The notes beneath the pieces were generated by a model. The model was not told the origin of the DNA. It made no database searches and worked only from the letters and a program-made list of their open reading frames with translations. A stretch of DNA of 49,977 nucleotides from a virus. This document shows, piece after piece, positions 38,211 through 47,965 of this stretch; positions within the stretch are counted from its first letter, which is position 1, and each line of letters opens with the position of its first letter. The stretch lies in the IMG/VR virus record IMGVR_UViG_3300027816_000144, positions 1 through 49,977 of that record; one strand, given 5' to 3'. Both the position numbers and the translations under genes were made by a program.

Positions 38211-39149
38211 TTAATCAGGCAATAATCCACCAACATACTTAAACGCTTTGTCTAAAAGACCAGTTTGATCTTTGTTCGTTCCAGCCGCAACCAATGAACC
38301 CAAGCCACCAATCTGTGACAGGATGGAGGGGCCGTAGGAGGAGGCGGGGCCTTCCGTCTTCTCAGTCGTAACCGTTGGGTACGTATAACCACGTAGGATC
38401 TGCGCTACGTTACCAGCCATGGTGGTTGGTGCGTTGATTAAAGCTTGGTTCTGGGCTTGCTCAATAGCGCCGATGTCCGCCTGAGTCTTCAGACCAGTCG
38501 TAGCGGCTTGCTGTTCTTGAGCACCTAAAGTGCCCAAAGCTTGGGTGCTTTGTGTCTGACCACTCATCTCACGCAAGGCGGCGTCTAGGGCTGACTGATA
38601 ACCAGCAGAGCGAGCTTTGTTTTGCTCTTGCAAAAGGGTGGTGTTCACATCACCCATGGTCTGACCCATGGCGTTGGCATAGCGTGAGCTACCCAAAGCG
38701 CCAGAACCTACAAAGCCAGCCTTTAACTGGGGCATAAGGTTACGTTGGACATTCGTCGCGCTTTGTGCCCCCATACCACCGACTACGGCGGCTTCGTAAG
38801 GGTTATAAAACTTAGAGATGTCAGTTGGGCTAACGCCCGTAGCTTCTTGACCCGTTGAGTACGCCAAATCCATTGGATCCTGATAGCGATAAAGGTCGGT
38901 AGGAGCGGCTGTAGCCGCGCCTGTCTGCAATGTACTTAACGGCGCAACGTAAGGCTCACCAGCCTTTTTCATTACGTCGTACGTAGGAGCCGTGTATGCG
39001 CCAGTTACTGGATCTTTTGTACCCAAAGCCTGCTGACCTTGCTGTGCAAGTTGCGTCAGGTAGTCCGTCAGGTACTGAGGAGCTACAGCCGCCGTTTCGC
39101 GGGTGGTTGTTACATTTGGTGGCGCTTCACCTTGGAATAAGCTTGCCAT
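38211..39149 (-). CDS. Internal virion-type protein, 312 aa
   Basis: N-terminal EAPPNVTTTRETAAVAPQYL, then YLTQLAQQGQQALGTKDPVT and FYNPYEAAVVGGMGAQSATN. The central helical part (NLMPQLKAGFVGSGALGSSR and YANAMGQTMGDVNTTLLQEQ) and Gln-rich end are familiar from the ejection-protein clusters of uncultured podoviruses. A hydrophobic tail (GPSILSQIGGLGSLVAAGTN) could touch membrane. It follows the 1692-aa gene directly with AAGGAG before its ATG. Role inferred. Confidence 0.6.
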   Translation of the reverse strand: MASLFQGEAPPNVTTTRETAAVAPQYLTDYLTQLAQQGQQALGTKDPVTGAYTAPTYDVMKKAGEPYVAPLSTLQTGAATAAPTDLYRYQDPMDLAYSTGQEATGVSPTDISKFYNPYEAAVVGGMGAQSATNVQRNLMPQLKAGFVGSGALGSSRYANAMGQTMGDVNTTLLQEQNKARSAGYQSALDAALREMSGQTQSTQALGTLGAQEQQAATTGLKTQADIGAIEQAQNQALINAPTTMAGNVAQILRGYTYPTVTTEKTEGPASSYGPSILSQIGGLGSLVAAGTNKDQTGLLDKAFKYVGGLLPD

Positions 39150-42100
39150 TTATTTGCTCCTTACCTGTTTCTTTAGGTAGTCAAGTGGTGATTTTAATGC
39201 TGGCGGTGGTAGGTCTTTTGGCTTCTTAGACCTAGCTCTGGCGCGTATAGAGTGCATCATTTCGTATAGTTTATCTGAACCAGCCTTGGTTGAGCCATTT
39301 CCTAGCGCAGAAACTACGTCCGCAGGGAACACAAACTCACCGTCAGCCAGCATGGCTTTGATGTCGTCAGACTGCCCATCGCCCTCGCCAGCCACATGGG
39401 CGCCGTGGCGGTAGTCTAAACGACCGTCTCCGCGAGGGAGAGCTCCCAAGGCGCCACCAGACTTAACCAGCAGGGGTAGGGGCATAGCGCCACCAGAAGC
39501 CATCTGAAGGGGGGCGACGTAGCCACCAGCCGCAAAGCCTAGGGATCCCTCTTCCTCTTCAGACTTTTCGCCAAACAACGTGTCTAAGTCGTCTGGGGCT
39601 GTGCCGTATTTCCAATTGCCTTGATCTGGCATATCTGGTTCCTGTGTATTAACTTGAGGTAATGCTGGCATTTTCTCAGTATTCATGCCTTCTTGCAAAG
39701 CCTGAAGCTTGGCAAGCGGATCCACGAACTTATCCTGAGTCATGTACGCCTTAAGCATCTGTGGGGGAAGGCGATCCATTTCACCAGCCATAACCGCTCC
39801 GCCTAGCAAACCAGCGCTTAAAACCGCCTTCTTCTTGGTGGACGTCTTGGGGGTTGTTGGTGTGACTGGTGTAGCTGTTGGTGTGCCAGAGATCAAGTCA
39901 TTGATCGTGCTGATCAGGTCAGCTTTTTCTACGGCTGAAGTTGCTGTTTCAGTTGCAGACTTTTTAAGCTGATCAATGTTGATGTTGATGTTTGTGTTGA
40001 TGTTCGTATTGACGTTGGCGTTTACTGCGGCGTTTACTGCGGCATTAATAGCAGTATTGGTGTCCACACCAGCATTCACAGCCGCGTTCACAGCCGCATT
40101 GACTGCGGCGTTGACGTTAGCATTTACGCTTGCATTTGTATTGGCATTTACGTTGGCGTTTACAGCCGCGTTGATTGCCGCAGTTACAGATGTTTCAATC
40201 GCTGTGGCGGCATTAACATTACTGCTCAGCGCGGTTGTTACAGCAGAATCTACGGTAGTTGTTATTGCTGTGTTGGCATTTACGCCAGCACTTGTAGCCG
40301 CCGTAATTGAGCTGGATACAGTCTTTGATACATCCGCACCGCTTGTAATTGCTGAGCTGACAGTCGAATTGATCGCTGTGGTTGTGTTAGCACCAGCGGT
40401 AATGGCTGAGTCAATAGACGCCGTGACTGTCTGATTTACATCAGCACCGCTTTCAACGGCAGAAGATACGGCGGCTGTGATAGACGTGCCTGTATCAGCA
40501 CCGTTGGTAATGGCTGAGTTAACGGTAGCACCAACAGCAATCTCAACGCTTGAGCCACCAGACAGTGAAGTCTGAACAGAGTTTGTAATCGCTGTGTTTA
40601 CGCTTGCCGCATTACCAGAAGTAACGGCGGCTGTAATGTTGTTGTTGATTGTTGTGGTTGTGGCAATGTCACTAGGTGAAGTTGCAACAGCAGTACCCTT
40701 ACCAACAGCTCCACCGAGCACGGTTTGTGTTAGCGCTTTGTTTACATCTGCTTCTTGTCCAAGAGCTAAATTGACAGCAAGGGATGACCCGCCCTCTTGA
40801 CCACCTTCAACTACTGTCTCACCGACAATCTTAGATCCAGCTTTAGCGCCAATATTTCCAATTTTGCCAACAACAACGTCAGCAACCTTGCCTAGTGTTA
40901 ACTGAACAGCGGCTTCCGCCATACCAGCGGCGGCGCCAGCTTTTCGGGCGTCTGACAAGGCGTCTGCATGGGTTTTACCAGCCTTGATAGATTCGTCATA
41001 AGTTTCTAGGGCGGCGTTACCAGTGGTCTCACCAACGTCCATAGCGCCCGTGGCAACCAAGATGCCTTTGACGCTACCCCCGCCGAGGAAGAGACCGGGC
41101 AACTCTTGCCTCAGCTCCACCTCAACCTGACGACCCAAGCCACTGTTGCCGTCCATGATGCGACCAGCCAAGATGCCTATCTTTTCCCAGCCTTTTGCGT
41201 TCTGAATCAGCGATGTTGTTTCATTCCAATTTTTGGTATCCACCACACCATTGCCAATGCTTTGACCAACTTTAGTCAAATCATTGCCACTCTTTACAAA
41301 AGCGTCTGCGAGGGGCTTGTTGTTTGTCAACAAAGCTATGCCACCTGCAACATTCTTTTCTAAGTTGCCAGCGGCTTCGTATGCCGTGCTCACACTGTTT
41401 GTGATGGGGCTGTTTGGGTTGTTCTTCAAGTAGTCGTTAGCCGCGGCACTGCTCAACTTCATTTGATTTTGAACGGCATTAACCATAGTGTCAAAAACAC
41501 CCGTCTTTTCCATAGACGCTATTGCGGTTTTTTGAGCGGCTTGTTGCTTGGCAAGTTCTTCTGCGGCAGTAGCTCGTGCGGCTGTATCGCTTTGAGCGGC
41601 GACAGTCTTAGATGCATCCGTTACTGTTGCCAAATTTGCTTTGTTCAACTGATCGATGGTGGGGCCAGCCAAGTCTGGGCGTTCAGCGGCTGTAGCAGTT
41701 GAGTACTCCTTACCCTGCCATGTAAAGGTTTGTCCAGCACCCAAGCCAGCTCTTGCCGTAGCAAAAGCTTCGTTAAATGTCTTGGCGTTTTTGATGTCGT
41801 CTAAGACTGCGGTTTTTTGGGTTTCATTGAGCGCCTGAGTTACAGCCGTATTTGACGCACCCAATGTGTATGTCTTGCCATCAAATGTAAAGGTTGTACC
41901 TGTTGGGTTGCGCTGTTTAGCTAGATAAGCCGCCTCTTCAATATTGTCTGCTTCTGCGTTGCCAATAACTGTGTTGTTCCTTGCGGTGTTTGCCGCTACT
42001 GCCGCATCTACACCCTCAAACTCACCACCCTTTAAATTGGCGGCGGTGTTTGCTGTAAGTGCGTCAGACTCTAGCTGGGCAATCGTGTTGGCGGCATTGT

Positions 42101-44228
42101 TGTTGTCAAGCGTGTAGGTCTTGCCGTCAAACGTGAACTTGTTGTAACCGCTGTCCTCCGCAAATTTAGCGGCGGCATTAAGATCCATAGCGCCAGAGGC
42201 GTCAATGGTTAGTTGATTATTAAGCTCAGCAGTTACAGCGTCATTTACGGTTTTGTCGGCTTGAATTGCATCGGCAATAGTGCCTGTTTTGGCGGCTTTT
42301 GTAGCGGCGGTTCCAGCAGTCAAAGCGGCATCAACCAAATCTGTTAGAGATAGATCTCCACCGTTTTTAATGGTGGTTGAAATAACACTTCTTGTAAAAT
42401 CTTGTTCGCCTTTTGTTAGATTGCTAAAGCCTTCGATGTTGTCAGTGATTTGTCCTATACCAACATCAATTGCGCCGCCAGCCAATGATGTAAGAATGTC
42501 AGCTTTGCCCTCGCTAGATACAAATTTTCCTACGCTTCTACCAATGACATTTGCGGCTTCAGTGCCGACAGTGTTAATTAGTTCTGTAGACCCAGAGACA
42601 TTTCCAGCAATCTCTCCGCCAACGTATGCAAGCAATGTACTTTTAGCAATGTCCTCAACACTCTTGCCCATAGCGGCTTGAAGCATGGCTACGCCAGCGG
42701 GGCCTCCAAATTGAAAAGCGGCGTAATTAGCGACTGCGCCGAGAATAGGATTATCTGCAACCAGATTAACCAAATCGTTAGATGAGCCGCCATATTTGGA
42801 ATAAAAAACAGGTTTACCAGAAGCGTCAAACTTAACGCCATACGCAGTAGAACCCTCCCCAGCAAAAGTACCGCCCCAAATATCGGGGCCGTTCTGGGAA
42901 GCTTTGTCGTAATATGAATTTATTGTTTCACCAGTTTTTACGTTACCAAAAGTTTCGCCAGCCGCAACAACTGCCTTTCCATCTTTGATGGTTACTTTTG
43001 ATGGGTCAACTGGAGTAACAGTATCGTAGCCGTCATATTGCCCATAAACAGACCCAAGCTTTGCATCAGGAGGAACAAAAACAGTTTTGAGTACAGGTCT
43101 ATTTTCTCCAGTTTCATAGTCGTACTGATATTCTCCTGTTGGTTGGCGAACATAGTTAACAGTTTTACCTTCTTCATCAGTTTGGGTAATAACTTGTTGC
43201 CCGTTGTAAGTTTTATAAAGTTCTTGTACAGGCTCGTACTTTGTAACTTTACCAAGATCATTGATGTCAGTAAAACCTTGCCCCGCCAACAGCACCGCCA
43301 TGTCATAAGCATTTTTTTCAGCAGAACCGTAACCTTCACCGCCCCAATATTGCGTTTTTCCTTGAGCAAGGATCTGATTAGCTAGTTTATTTACTAAACC
43401 TGCTGTGGGCATGGTAGTAACAGCTTCATTCCGCGCCGCGCCAAGAAAAGTATCGAGTTCTCGTGCATCAATAGTTTTACCAAAATTCCAACTATCAATT
43501 TCAGCTTGAGATGGTGTTCTACCTAATGTATCTTGATACAGTTTAACTAGAGGATTTGCTGTGTCTGTGGTTGTGTCTGTTGCAACGCTTTTTGCATTAT
43601 TAGTCGTTAAATTAGTGTTAGCTTGAGTAAGGGCGCCAGTTGCGCCTGATTGATTACCCAAATAGTTTTTAACGTAATTGGTGTACTGATCGGCGGGGTT
43701 CTGCGCCATGTAGTCAGTAACAGCGGTACTAAAACGAGTGTTAAGGTCTGCGGGGTTGAGTTCACCCCTTACTAAAGCGCCAACCCATGCGTCACGACCT
43801 TCTATATCAATTTGATTTGCACCTGTACCAACACCCGTGCGCCCAATTGTGGCGTATCGAGCATCGACCAATGCTCGTGCGGCATCGGGAGACATGGCGC
43901 TTGTATTATTAGTAGTAGCTTGCGCTAGTGCGCCAGTATCTGCACCTGTATTTGCAGGAGCGGCTACGGTTGGAAGTGCACTGGGAGCGTTAACAACAGG
44001 TGGCGCGACGTTTGCATAAATTGGACTGCCCTGCTCATCTGTGTTTGTATAGGTAGGGGCAAGTGCTGTTTGATACCTTTGTGCGACGTCGCCATAATTC
44101 AAGCCAGTGGCTTGAGCCATTTGCTCTGGTGTTACACCAGCTTCGCGCATGGTGGTAGCGATTAAGGTGTCATCCGCACCGGGGTTTTCATTTAACCAAC
44201 CAAGAATGTCTGCATTTGATACTGGCAT
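39150..44228 (-). CDS. Giant late protein, 1692 aa, with repeats and a GEFV-type C-terminus
   Basis: The largest gene in the window. Residues 1-80: ADILGWLNENPGADDTLIAT and EQMAQATGLNYGDVAQRY, with Asp/Gly-rich linkers after. Residues 480-560 are hydrophobic (NYAAFQFGGPAGVAMLQAAM, LLAYVGGEIAG). Around 700-840 a block with FTFDGKTYTL occurs three times. Residues 1220-1420 are a Val/Asn/Ala/Thr repeat (SAITSGADV-type units passing into AAVNANVNA). The C-terminus has FAAGGYVAPLQMASGGAMPL, then MLADGEFVFPADVVSALG, the G-E-F-V module also seen at the ends of tape-measure-like proteins. Position among ejection genes suggests an injected protein, but no enzyme is visible. Confidence 0.65.
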   Translation of the reverse strand: MPVSNADILGWLNENPGADDTLIATTMREAGVTPEQMAQATGLNYGDVAQRYQTALAPTYTNTDEQGSPIYANVAPPVVNAPSALPTVAAPANTGADTGALAQATTNNTSAMSPDAARALVDARYATIGRTGVGTGANQIDIEGRDAWVGALVRGELNPADLNTRFSTAVTDYMAQNPADQYTNYVKNYLGNQSGATGALTQANTNLTTNNAKSVATDTTTDTANPLVKLYQDTLGRTPSQAEIDSWNFGKTIDARELDTFLGAARNEAVTTMPTAGLVNKLANQILAQGKTQYWGGEGYGSAEKNAYDMAVLLAGQGFTDINDLGKVTKYEPVQELYKTYNGQQVITQTDEEGKTVNYVRQPTGEYQYDYETGENRPVLKTVFVPPDAKLGSVYGQYDGYDTVTPVDPSKVTIKDGKAVVAAGETFGNVKTGETINSYYDKASQNGPDIWGGTFAGEGSTAYGVKFDASGKPVFYSKYGGSSNDLVNLVADNPILGAVANYAAFQFGGPAGVAMLQAAMGKSVEDIAKSTLLAYVGGEIAGNVSGSTELINTVGTEAANVIGRSVGKFVSSEGKADILTSLAGGAIDVGIGQITDNIEGFSNLTKGEQDFTRSVISTTIKNGGDLSLTDLVDAALTAGTAATKAAKTGTIADAIQADKTVNDAVTAELNNQLTIDASGAMDLNAAAKFAEDSGYNKFTFDGKTYTLDNNNAANTIAQLESDALTANTAANLKGGEFEGVDAAVAANTARNNTVIGNAEADNIEEAAYLAKQRNPTGTTFTFDGKTYTLGASNTAVTQALNETQKTAVLDDIKNAKTFNEAFATARAGLGAGQTFTWQGKEYSTATAAERPDLAGPTIDQLNKANLATVTDASKTVAAQSDTAARATAAEELAKQQAAQKTAIASMEKTGVFDTMVNAVQNQMKLSSAAANDYLKNNPNSPITNSVSTAYEAAGNLEKNVAGGIALLTNNKPLADAFVKSGNDLTKVGQSIGNGVVDTKNWNETTSLIQNAKGWEKIGILAGRIMDGNSGLGRQVEVELRQELPGLFLGGGSVKGILVATGAMDVGETTGNAALETYDESIKAGKTHADALSDARKAGAAAGMAEAAVQLTLGKVADVVVGKIGNIGAKAGSKIVGETVVEGGQEGGSSLAVNLALGQEADVNKALTQTVLGGAVGKGTAVATSPSDIATTTTINNNITAAVTSGNAASVNTAITNSVQTSLSGGSSVEIAVGATVNSAITNGADTGTSITAAVSSAVESGADVNQTVTASIDSAITAGANTTTAINSTVSSAITSGADVSKTVSSSITAATSAGVNANTAITTTVDSAVTTALSSNVNAATAIETSVTAAINAAVNANVNANTNASVNANVNAAVNAAVNAAVNAGVDTNTAINAAVNAAVNANVNTNINTNININIDQLKKSATETATSAVEKADLISTINDLISGTPTATPVTPTTPKTSTKKKAVLSAGLLGGAVMAGEMDRLPPQMLKAYMTQDKFVDPLAKLQALQEGMNTEKMPALPQVNTQEPDMPDQGNWKYGTAPDDLDTLFGEKSEEEEGSLGFAAGGYVAPLQMASGGAMPLPLLVKSGGALGALPRGDGRLDYRHGAHVAGEGDGQSDDIKAMLADGEFVFPADVVSALGNGSTKAGSDKLYEMMHSIRARARSKKPKDLPPPALKSPLDYLKKQVRSK
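39976..40560 (-). repeat. In-frame tandem repeat region of the 1692-aa gene
   Basis: About 585 nt of degenerate tandem repeats in the minus-strand frame. The upstream part has units of about 20-22 residues (SAITSGADVSKTVSS-type), and the end dissolves into 4-residue units (AAVN, NANV). DNA units such as GCATTGACTGCGGCG repeat closely. Such tracts expand and shrink by slippage, so copy number may vary between relatives. Confidence 0.7.
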
Positions 44229-44229
44229 G

Positions 44230-44490
44230 TCAATTCACCGCTGGGTTAACAGAGTTGACAAGAGCTTCAGCCCATTCTTGCCAGTCGTCGTAGATGGAGG
44301 GGCCGGGGATGCCCTCATTCGTAAACACATCGATAGCTTTAAGACCAGCCGCCCACTCTTTCCAATCCGTGTTCGCATCTGGAATAGCCAACTGCTGTGC
44401 GGCGTACTGTTCGCACATGAGCGAAGCCCACGACTCAAAGGTGTGATACCTTGGATCGTAGACTGGATTGGTGTTGAGTATGGTTGCCAT
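44230..44490 (-). CDS. 86-aa late protein of unknown function
   Basis: A small protein: MATILNTNPVYDPRYHTFES, then WASLMCEQYAAQQLAIPDAN and WKEWAAGLKAIDVFTNEGIP. Trp- and Tyr-rich with a helical middle. A W-x-E-W repeat (DWKEWAAGL, DWQEWAEAL) suggests two copies of a short helical unit. The start overlaps the nozzle stop (TGATG). A small tail or assembly factor is likely from its position between the nozzle and the giant protein. Confidence 0.58.
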   Translation of the reverse strand: MATILNTNPVYDPRYHTFESWASLMCEQYAAQQLAIPDANTDWKEWAAGLKAIDVFTNEGIPGPSIYDDWQEWAEALVNSVNPAVN

Positions 44491-46733
44491 CAGTAAGGTC
44501 TCACATCACCGAAGTCAGCGTCTAGGATGATCTTACCAACTTGGTAATTCCCACCAGTCACGTTAGACACAAACTTCAACCTCAACTCACGACGCTGTTC
44601 ACGCATGTCAACCTTGCCTGTCGTGGGCGTAAACGTGTACGCAGAAGATGTTACGTCTTGAGACTGAGCAAATGGTCGTCCAGTCACGTACAGCTCCATG
44701 TCACCACTTTGAATAAAGTCAGGCTCAACACGCTCCAATCGTAACCACTTGTTCTCGCCGACAGGGGAAGGTTGAGAAGGGCCTCCAGAGACCAACCCCA
44801 AGTCATTGGTTTCAAAATAGGACTCAATCGCAACCGATAGAGCACCACTGACCTTGTCTGTACCAATCTCGTTTTGGTACAAAGACACAAAGTTCATCAA
44901 TGTGCTGACAGTCAGAACAAACCCAGCACCACCTGCAATTGATGCTGACAGGGTATTACCGACTGCGTAATTGACCCCATGACCATTGATCACCACGGCA
45001 GTCACAACATTACCTGCAACGGTAATATTGGCTGTAGCGCCCGTTCCTGAACCACCAGTTAGAGGGGTGTTGTTATAAGTTCCGTTGGTGTAGGCGGATC
45101 CAGCGTTTGTGATTGTCGCGGTCAAAATACCGCCTGAAGCGTTGATATTCCAGTCAGCGGAAATTGGAAATGGGAAGACCTGAGAGAAGTAACCAGCAGA
45201 ACGCTGAGCACCCAAGGCTTGACCTGCGTCGTACCAAGTATTCTCACGCACGTTGTAGACAATTGCGTCTGTGCACTCTGTAGCTGTACCACGAGGATAG
45301 AACCACCAGATCTCACCAAAACGAGGAACCTTTGAGACCCAAACCTTCTCGCGCTGGGCGTAGTTCAGGTTGTCAAAGAAGTAGTTTTGGTTCATGGCGT
45401 TAGGGATCTCTTTTACAACACCGTTGTAGAGCAAGAACCTGTCAACACCACACCAATAATAGATACCGTCGTACTCAATCACTGACTGACTAGACAGAAT
45501 AGAAGACTGAGAAGAGATCAAGTCATAACGCCAGTACTGAGGGGGCGTACCAGCACCACCGATGTATGACACGCGGATAAGGCTATCAAGGCTCCAAAAC
45601 AGCCCAGAAGGCGCGTTTGAACCGCCCCTGACGGGTAGCCCTTGGACGATCTTTCCAGTCGCTACAGAGACCTCATTTGCGTCCGCTGAGACCCAATCTT
45701 GTACGTTACCTGCCCCAGAGTTCCTGATCAACCCATCATTACCGTAAACGAACACGTAGGGGTGAAGGGTAACCACGCCACCAGAGACTGATACGTTGTT
45801 GTCAAAAGTAATGGTAGAAGCACCAGAGGTTGTCGCGGCGTTGGAGATCACCACGTCTTGAATCTGACCCATTGTGAAGACCAAACCAGTCGTTGATCCA
45901 GCAGTCGTTGTGATTGCCGCACCACCAGAAGACGCAGACAACGTGAAGGTCGTCGCATAGTTGGTAGCGATGATGAAGTACGTCACGCCAGAAGTGATAC
46001 CTGTAGCGGTGCCAGTGTTAGTGCCAGACACGGCTACTGTCTGACCAATGTACAGACCAGTTGTAGAGGTGCAAGAACACTGACCAGCAATACCTGTAAC
46101 AGCTACCGCATTCAACACTGGAACTCGTAGGTTGGCAGAGACAACAGTTGTGCTAGAAGGAATACCAGTTCCCGTGATTGTTTGACCAGCGCCAATCAAA
46201 AGGCTCTGTGTCGACAGGTACATGGTTGTGGTGGCGTTTAAGAACACGGAGCTTGTGAACACGCCAAGAGCCGCCATCGAGGTGCCAGTGATGTCGCCAC
46301 CCAAAACAGGAGTGTTGATGTTGTTGTCGATGAGGGTCAAGTTCTGACCGGGGTGCGCAAGCAACAAATTATTCCCAGACCCACTCACGTCATAGAACGT
46401 GTCAAACTGCCACAAGTTGTCTGCGTTTGCTGTGAAGTTTGACAGCGTCATGTCCGTGATACCAGAACCCGTTCCAGTACTGCTGATTGGAAGCAACTGT
46501 AAGCCACCAGAGTATCCACTAAACACGTTGTTAAAGTTCTGCTGTGGGTTGAGGTACATCCCGCGAGAGGGGCCTGCCAGATCGTTCACAATCTCACGAT
46601 ACCCACCCATCTTACGTGGACGACCACGCTGAAAGCGAACCCAACGACCGTCGTTGTAGAACTCTTTGTCAAAGACGGTTCCGTCGCGCTGGATCCCCGG
46701 CTTCGTATCAAGGGCAAACACCTTTTTGGTCAT
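44490..46733 (-). CDS. P22 gp10-like tail nozzle (packaged DNA stabilisation) protein
   Basis: A 747-aa protein beginning KVFALDTKPGIQRDGTVFDK and WVRFQRGRPRKMGGYREI, which I recognise as the start of the nozzle family. The C-terminal half has VIEYDGIYYWCGVDRFLLYN, then EIPNAMNQNYFFDNLNYAQR, FGEIWWFYPRGTATECTDAI and NVRENTWYDAG, the beta-propeller repeats. Residues 140-300 and 540-610 are Gly/Thr-rich insertions of Ig-like type (TFTLSASSGGAAITTTAGST). It closes the tail below the adaptor. It overlaps the fibre gene by 4 nt. Confidence 0.75.
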   Translation of the reverse strand: MTKKVFALDTKPGIQRDGTVFDKEFYNDGRWVRFQRGRPRKMGGYREIVNDLAGPSRGMYLNPQQNFNNVFSGYSGGLQLLPISSTGTGSGITDMTLSNFTANADNLWQFDTFYDVSGSGNNLLLAHPGQNLTLIDNNINTPVLGGDITGTSMAALGVFTSSVFLNATTTMYLSTQSLLIGAGQTITGTGIPSSTTVVSANLRVPVLNAVAVTGIAGQCSCTSTTGLYIGQTVAVSGTNTGTATGITSGVTYFIIATNYATTFTLSASSGGAAITTTAGSTTGLVFTMGQIQDVVISNAATTSGASTITFDNNVSVSGGVVTLHPYVFVYGNDGLIRNSGAGNVQDWVSADANEVSVATGKIVQGLPVRGGSNAPSGLFWSLDSLIRVSYIGGAGTPPQYWRYDLISSQSSILSSQSVIEYDGIYYWCGVDRFLLYNGVVKEIPNAMNQNYFFDNLNYAQREKVWVSKVPRFGEIWWFYPRGTATECTDAIVYNVRENTWYDAGQALGAQRSAGYFSQVFPFPISADWNINASGGILTATITNAGSAYTNGTYNNTPLTGGSGTGATANITVAGNVVTAVVINGHGVNYAVGNTLSASIAGGAGFVLTVSTLMNFVSLYQNEIGTDKVSGALSVAIESYFETNDLGLVSGGPSQPSPVGENKWLRLERVEPDFIQSGDMELYVTGRPFAQSQDVTSSAYTFTPTTGKVDMREQRRELRLKFVSNVTGGNYQVGKIILDADFGDVRPY

Positions 46734-47965
46734 GTAAACGTGCCCCCAGCAATGCCAGTGGTGAACGTGCCAGAACCAGTTACCGAGACCCCAGTCGCTG
46801 TTACACCCACACGCTTAGTACCGAGTACAGAGATGCCTAATTCACCAGCCGCAGGGCGATACAAACCAGTGTTTGTTTCAGCGGAAAAGTTAAGAGCAGG
46901 GGTTCCAACAGTACCATCCACCAAGCTGACGGTAGTTGCACCAGCTTGTGTGGTGTTGGCGTTAAGGAAGTTGGTTCCGTCGCAGATAAGGGTGGCTTGT
47001 TGCCCCGGTGGTATGGTCGCCGTAAACCCCAACCCTGTTGTCACTGTGAAGGTAAAACCGTTGTCAGTCACCTGATTAGAGATCACGTACAAGTTAACAA
47101 CAGGCGGGAATGTCACCACCACGTTGCTTGTCAGGTTACCCACGTACTCTTGAATGTTGTTTGCCGCCTCGTTATTTGTCAGCAAAACAGATCCGCCAGT
47201 CACGTTCTTTGTAAGTGCAGTAAACGTAAACTGGCTACTGACACCATAACCAACGGTCACATAAGCCGTACCTGTACATACAATAAATGCTGACTCTGTT
47301 GGGTTGAACGTCTTGGAAGAGTTACCGTCAATCAGCTCAGCACCAGTACAAGAGATCGTAAAAGACCCTGTACCGTTGTTCTTAAACAGCGTGAACCAGT
47401 TGTTCCCAAGCGTAGCCGCGGCTGGGAGGGTGGCTGTACCTGAACCACTAGACCACACACGGGTCTGAGCTCGATCAGTGGCGGCAAAGGTTGTACCGCT
47501 TGTAATAGCGGCGCTAGGGTGGCTCTGGTTGAGCGTAGCACCACTGGCGACCAATCCGTAGCCTGCAAGGGTAGCGGCATCAGCAGAAGATGTCCCAGTG
47601 CCAAAAGCAATAACACCCCAAGTACCTTGAGAAGTTGAATTGGTGGTGATGTAGATGTACTTGGACTCGCCAGCGGCTACAGACACAATGGTATTTGTGC
47701 CAGCGTAGTCTTTAACCGTAAACGTGTTCGCGCCAATGTTGCGGATCAGCGCGTCGTTACCAACCGAAGTTTGGTCAGCAGGTGGCATGTACAGGTTTAA
47801 GCTACCCGCAGTAGCAGTCACCTGCATGATGCGAGAGGCGTAATCAGTGCTGGTCGTGCTGTTGGAGGGCCAGTTTAACTGCGTGTTAGCAGACAACGTA
47901 ATCGCACGGAAACTGACGTCCGTTGGCTGTATTACGTCACCAGTGAAGGGGCTTACGTAACTCAT
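46730..47965 (-). CDS. Tail fibre-like or fibre-attachment protein
   Basis: A 411-aa protein. FRAITLSANTQLNWPSNSTT and LYMPPADQTSVGNDALIRNI start a beta-rich domain; SKTFNPTESAFIVCTGTAYV and GFTFTVTTGLGFTATIPPGQ continue it. The end GTPALNFSAETNTGLYRPAA with ELGISVLGTKRVGVTATGVS is the classic fibre terminal motif that leads into a chaperone domain, but here it stops soon after, at TGIAGGTFT. Such short versions are seen where the fibre tip is a separate gene. It lies between adaptor and nozzle. An attachment role for the distal fibres is inferred. Confidence 0.68.
   Translation of the reverse strand: MSYVSPFTGDVIQPTDVSFRAITLSANTQLNWPSNSTTSTDYASRIMQVTATAGSLNLYMPPADQTSVGNDALIRNIGANTFTVKDYAGTNTIVSVAAGESKYIYITTNSTSQGTWGVIAFGTGTSSADAATLAGYGLVASGATLNQSHPSAAITSGTTFAATDRAQTRVWSSGSGTATLPAAATLGNNWFTLFKNNGTGSFTISCTGAELIDGNSSKTFNPTESAFIVCTGTAYVTVGYGVSSQFTFTALTKNVTGGSVLLTNNEAANNIQEYVGNLTSNVVVTFPPVVNLYVISNQVTDNGFTFTVTTGLGFTATIPPGQQATLICDGTNFLNANTTQAGATTVSLVDGTVGTPALNFSAETNTGLYRPAAGELGISVLGTKRVGVTATGVSVTGSGTFTTGIAGGTFT

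Noticed and set aside
39976-40434. A 152-aa plus-strand frame rich in Ala/Val/Leu that looks like a membrane protein
   Set aside because: It is the mirror of the tandem repeat in the 1692-aa gene; the apparent hydrophobic helices come from reverse complements of AAVN-type codons.
39976-40560. A CRISPR array in the repeat region of the giant gene
   Set aside because: The repeats are in frame, degenerate and have no uniform spacer length or conserved repeat; they are coding repeats.
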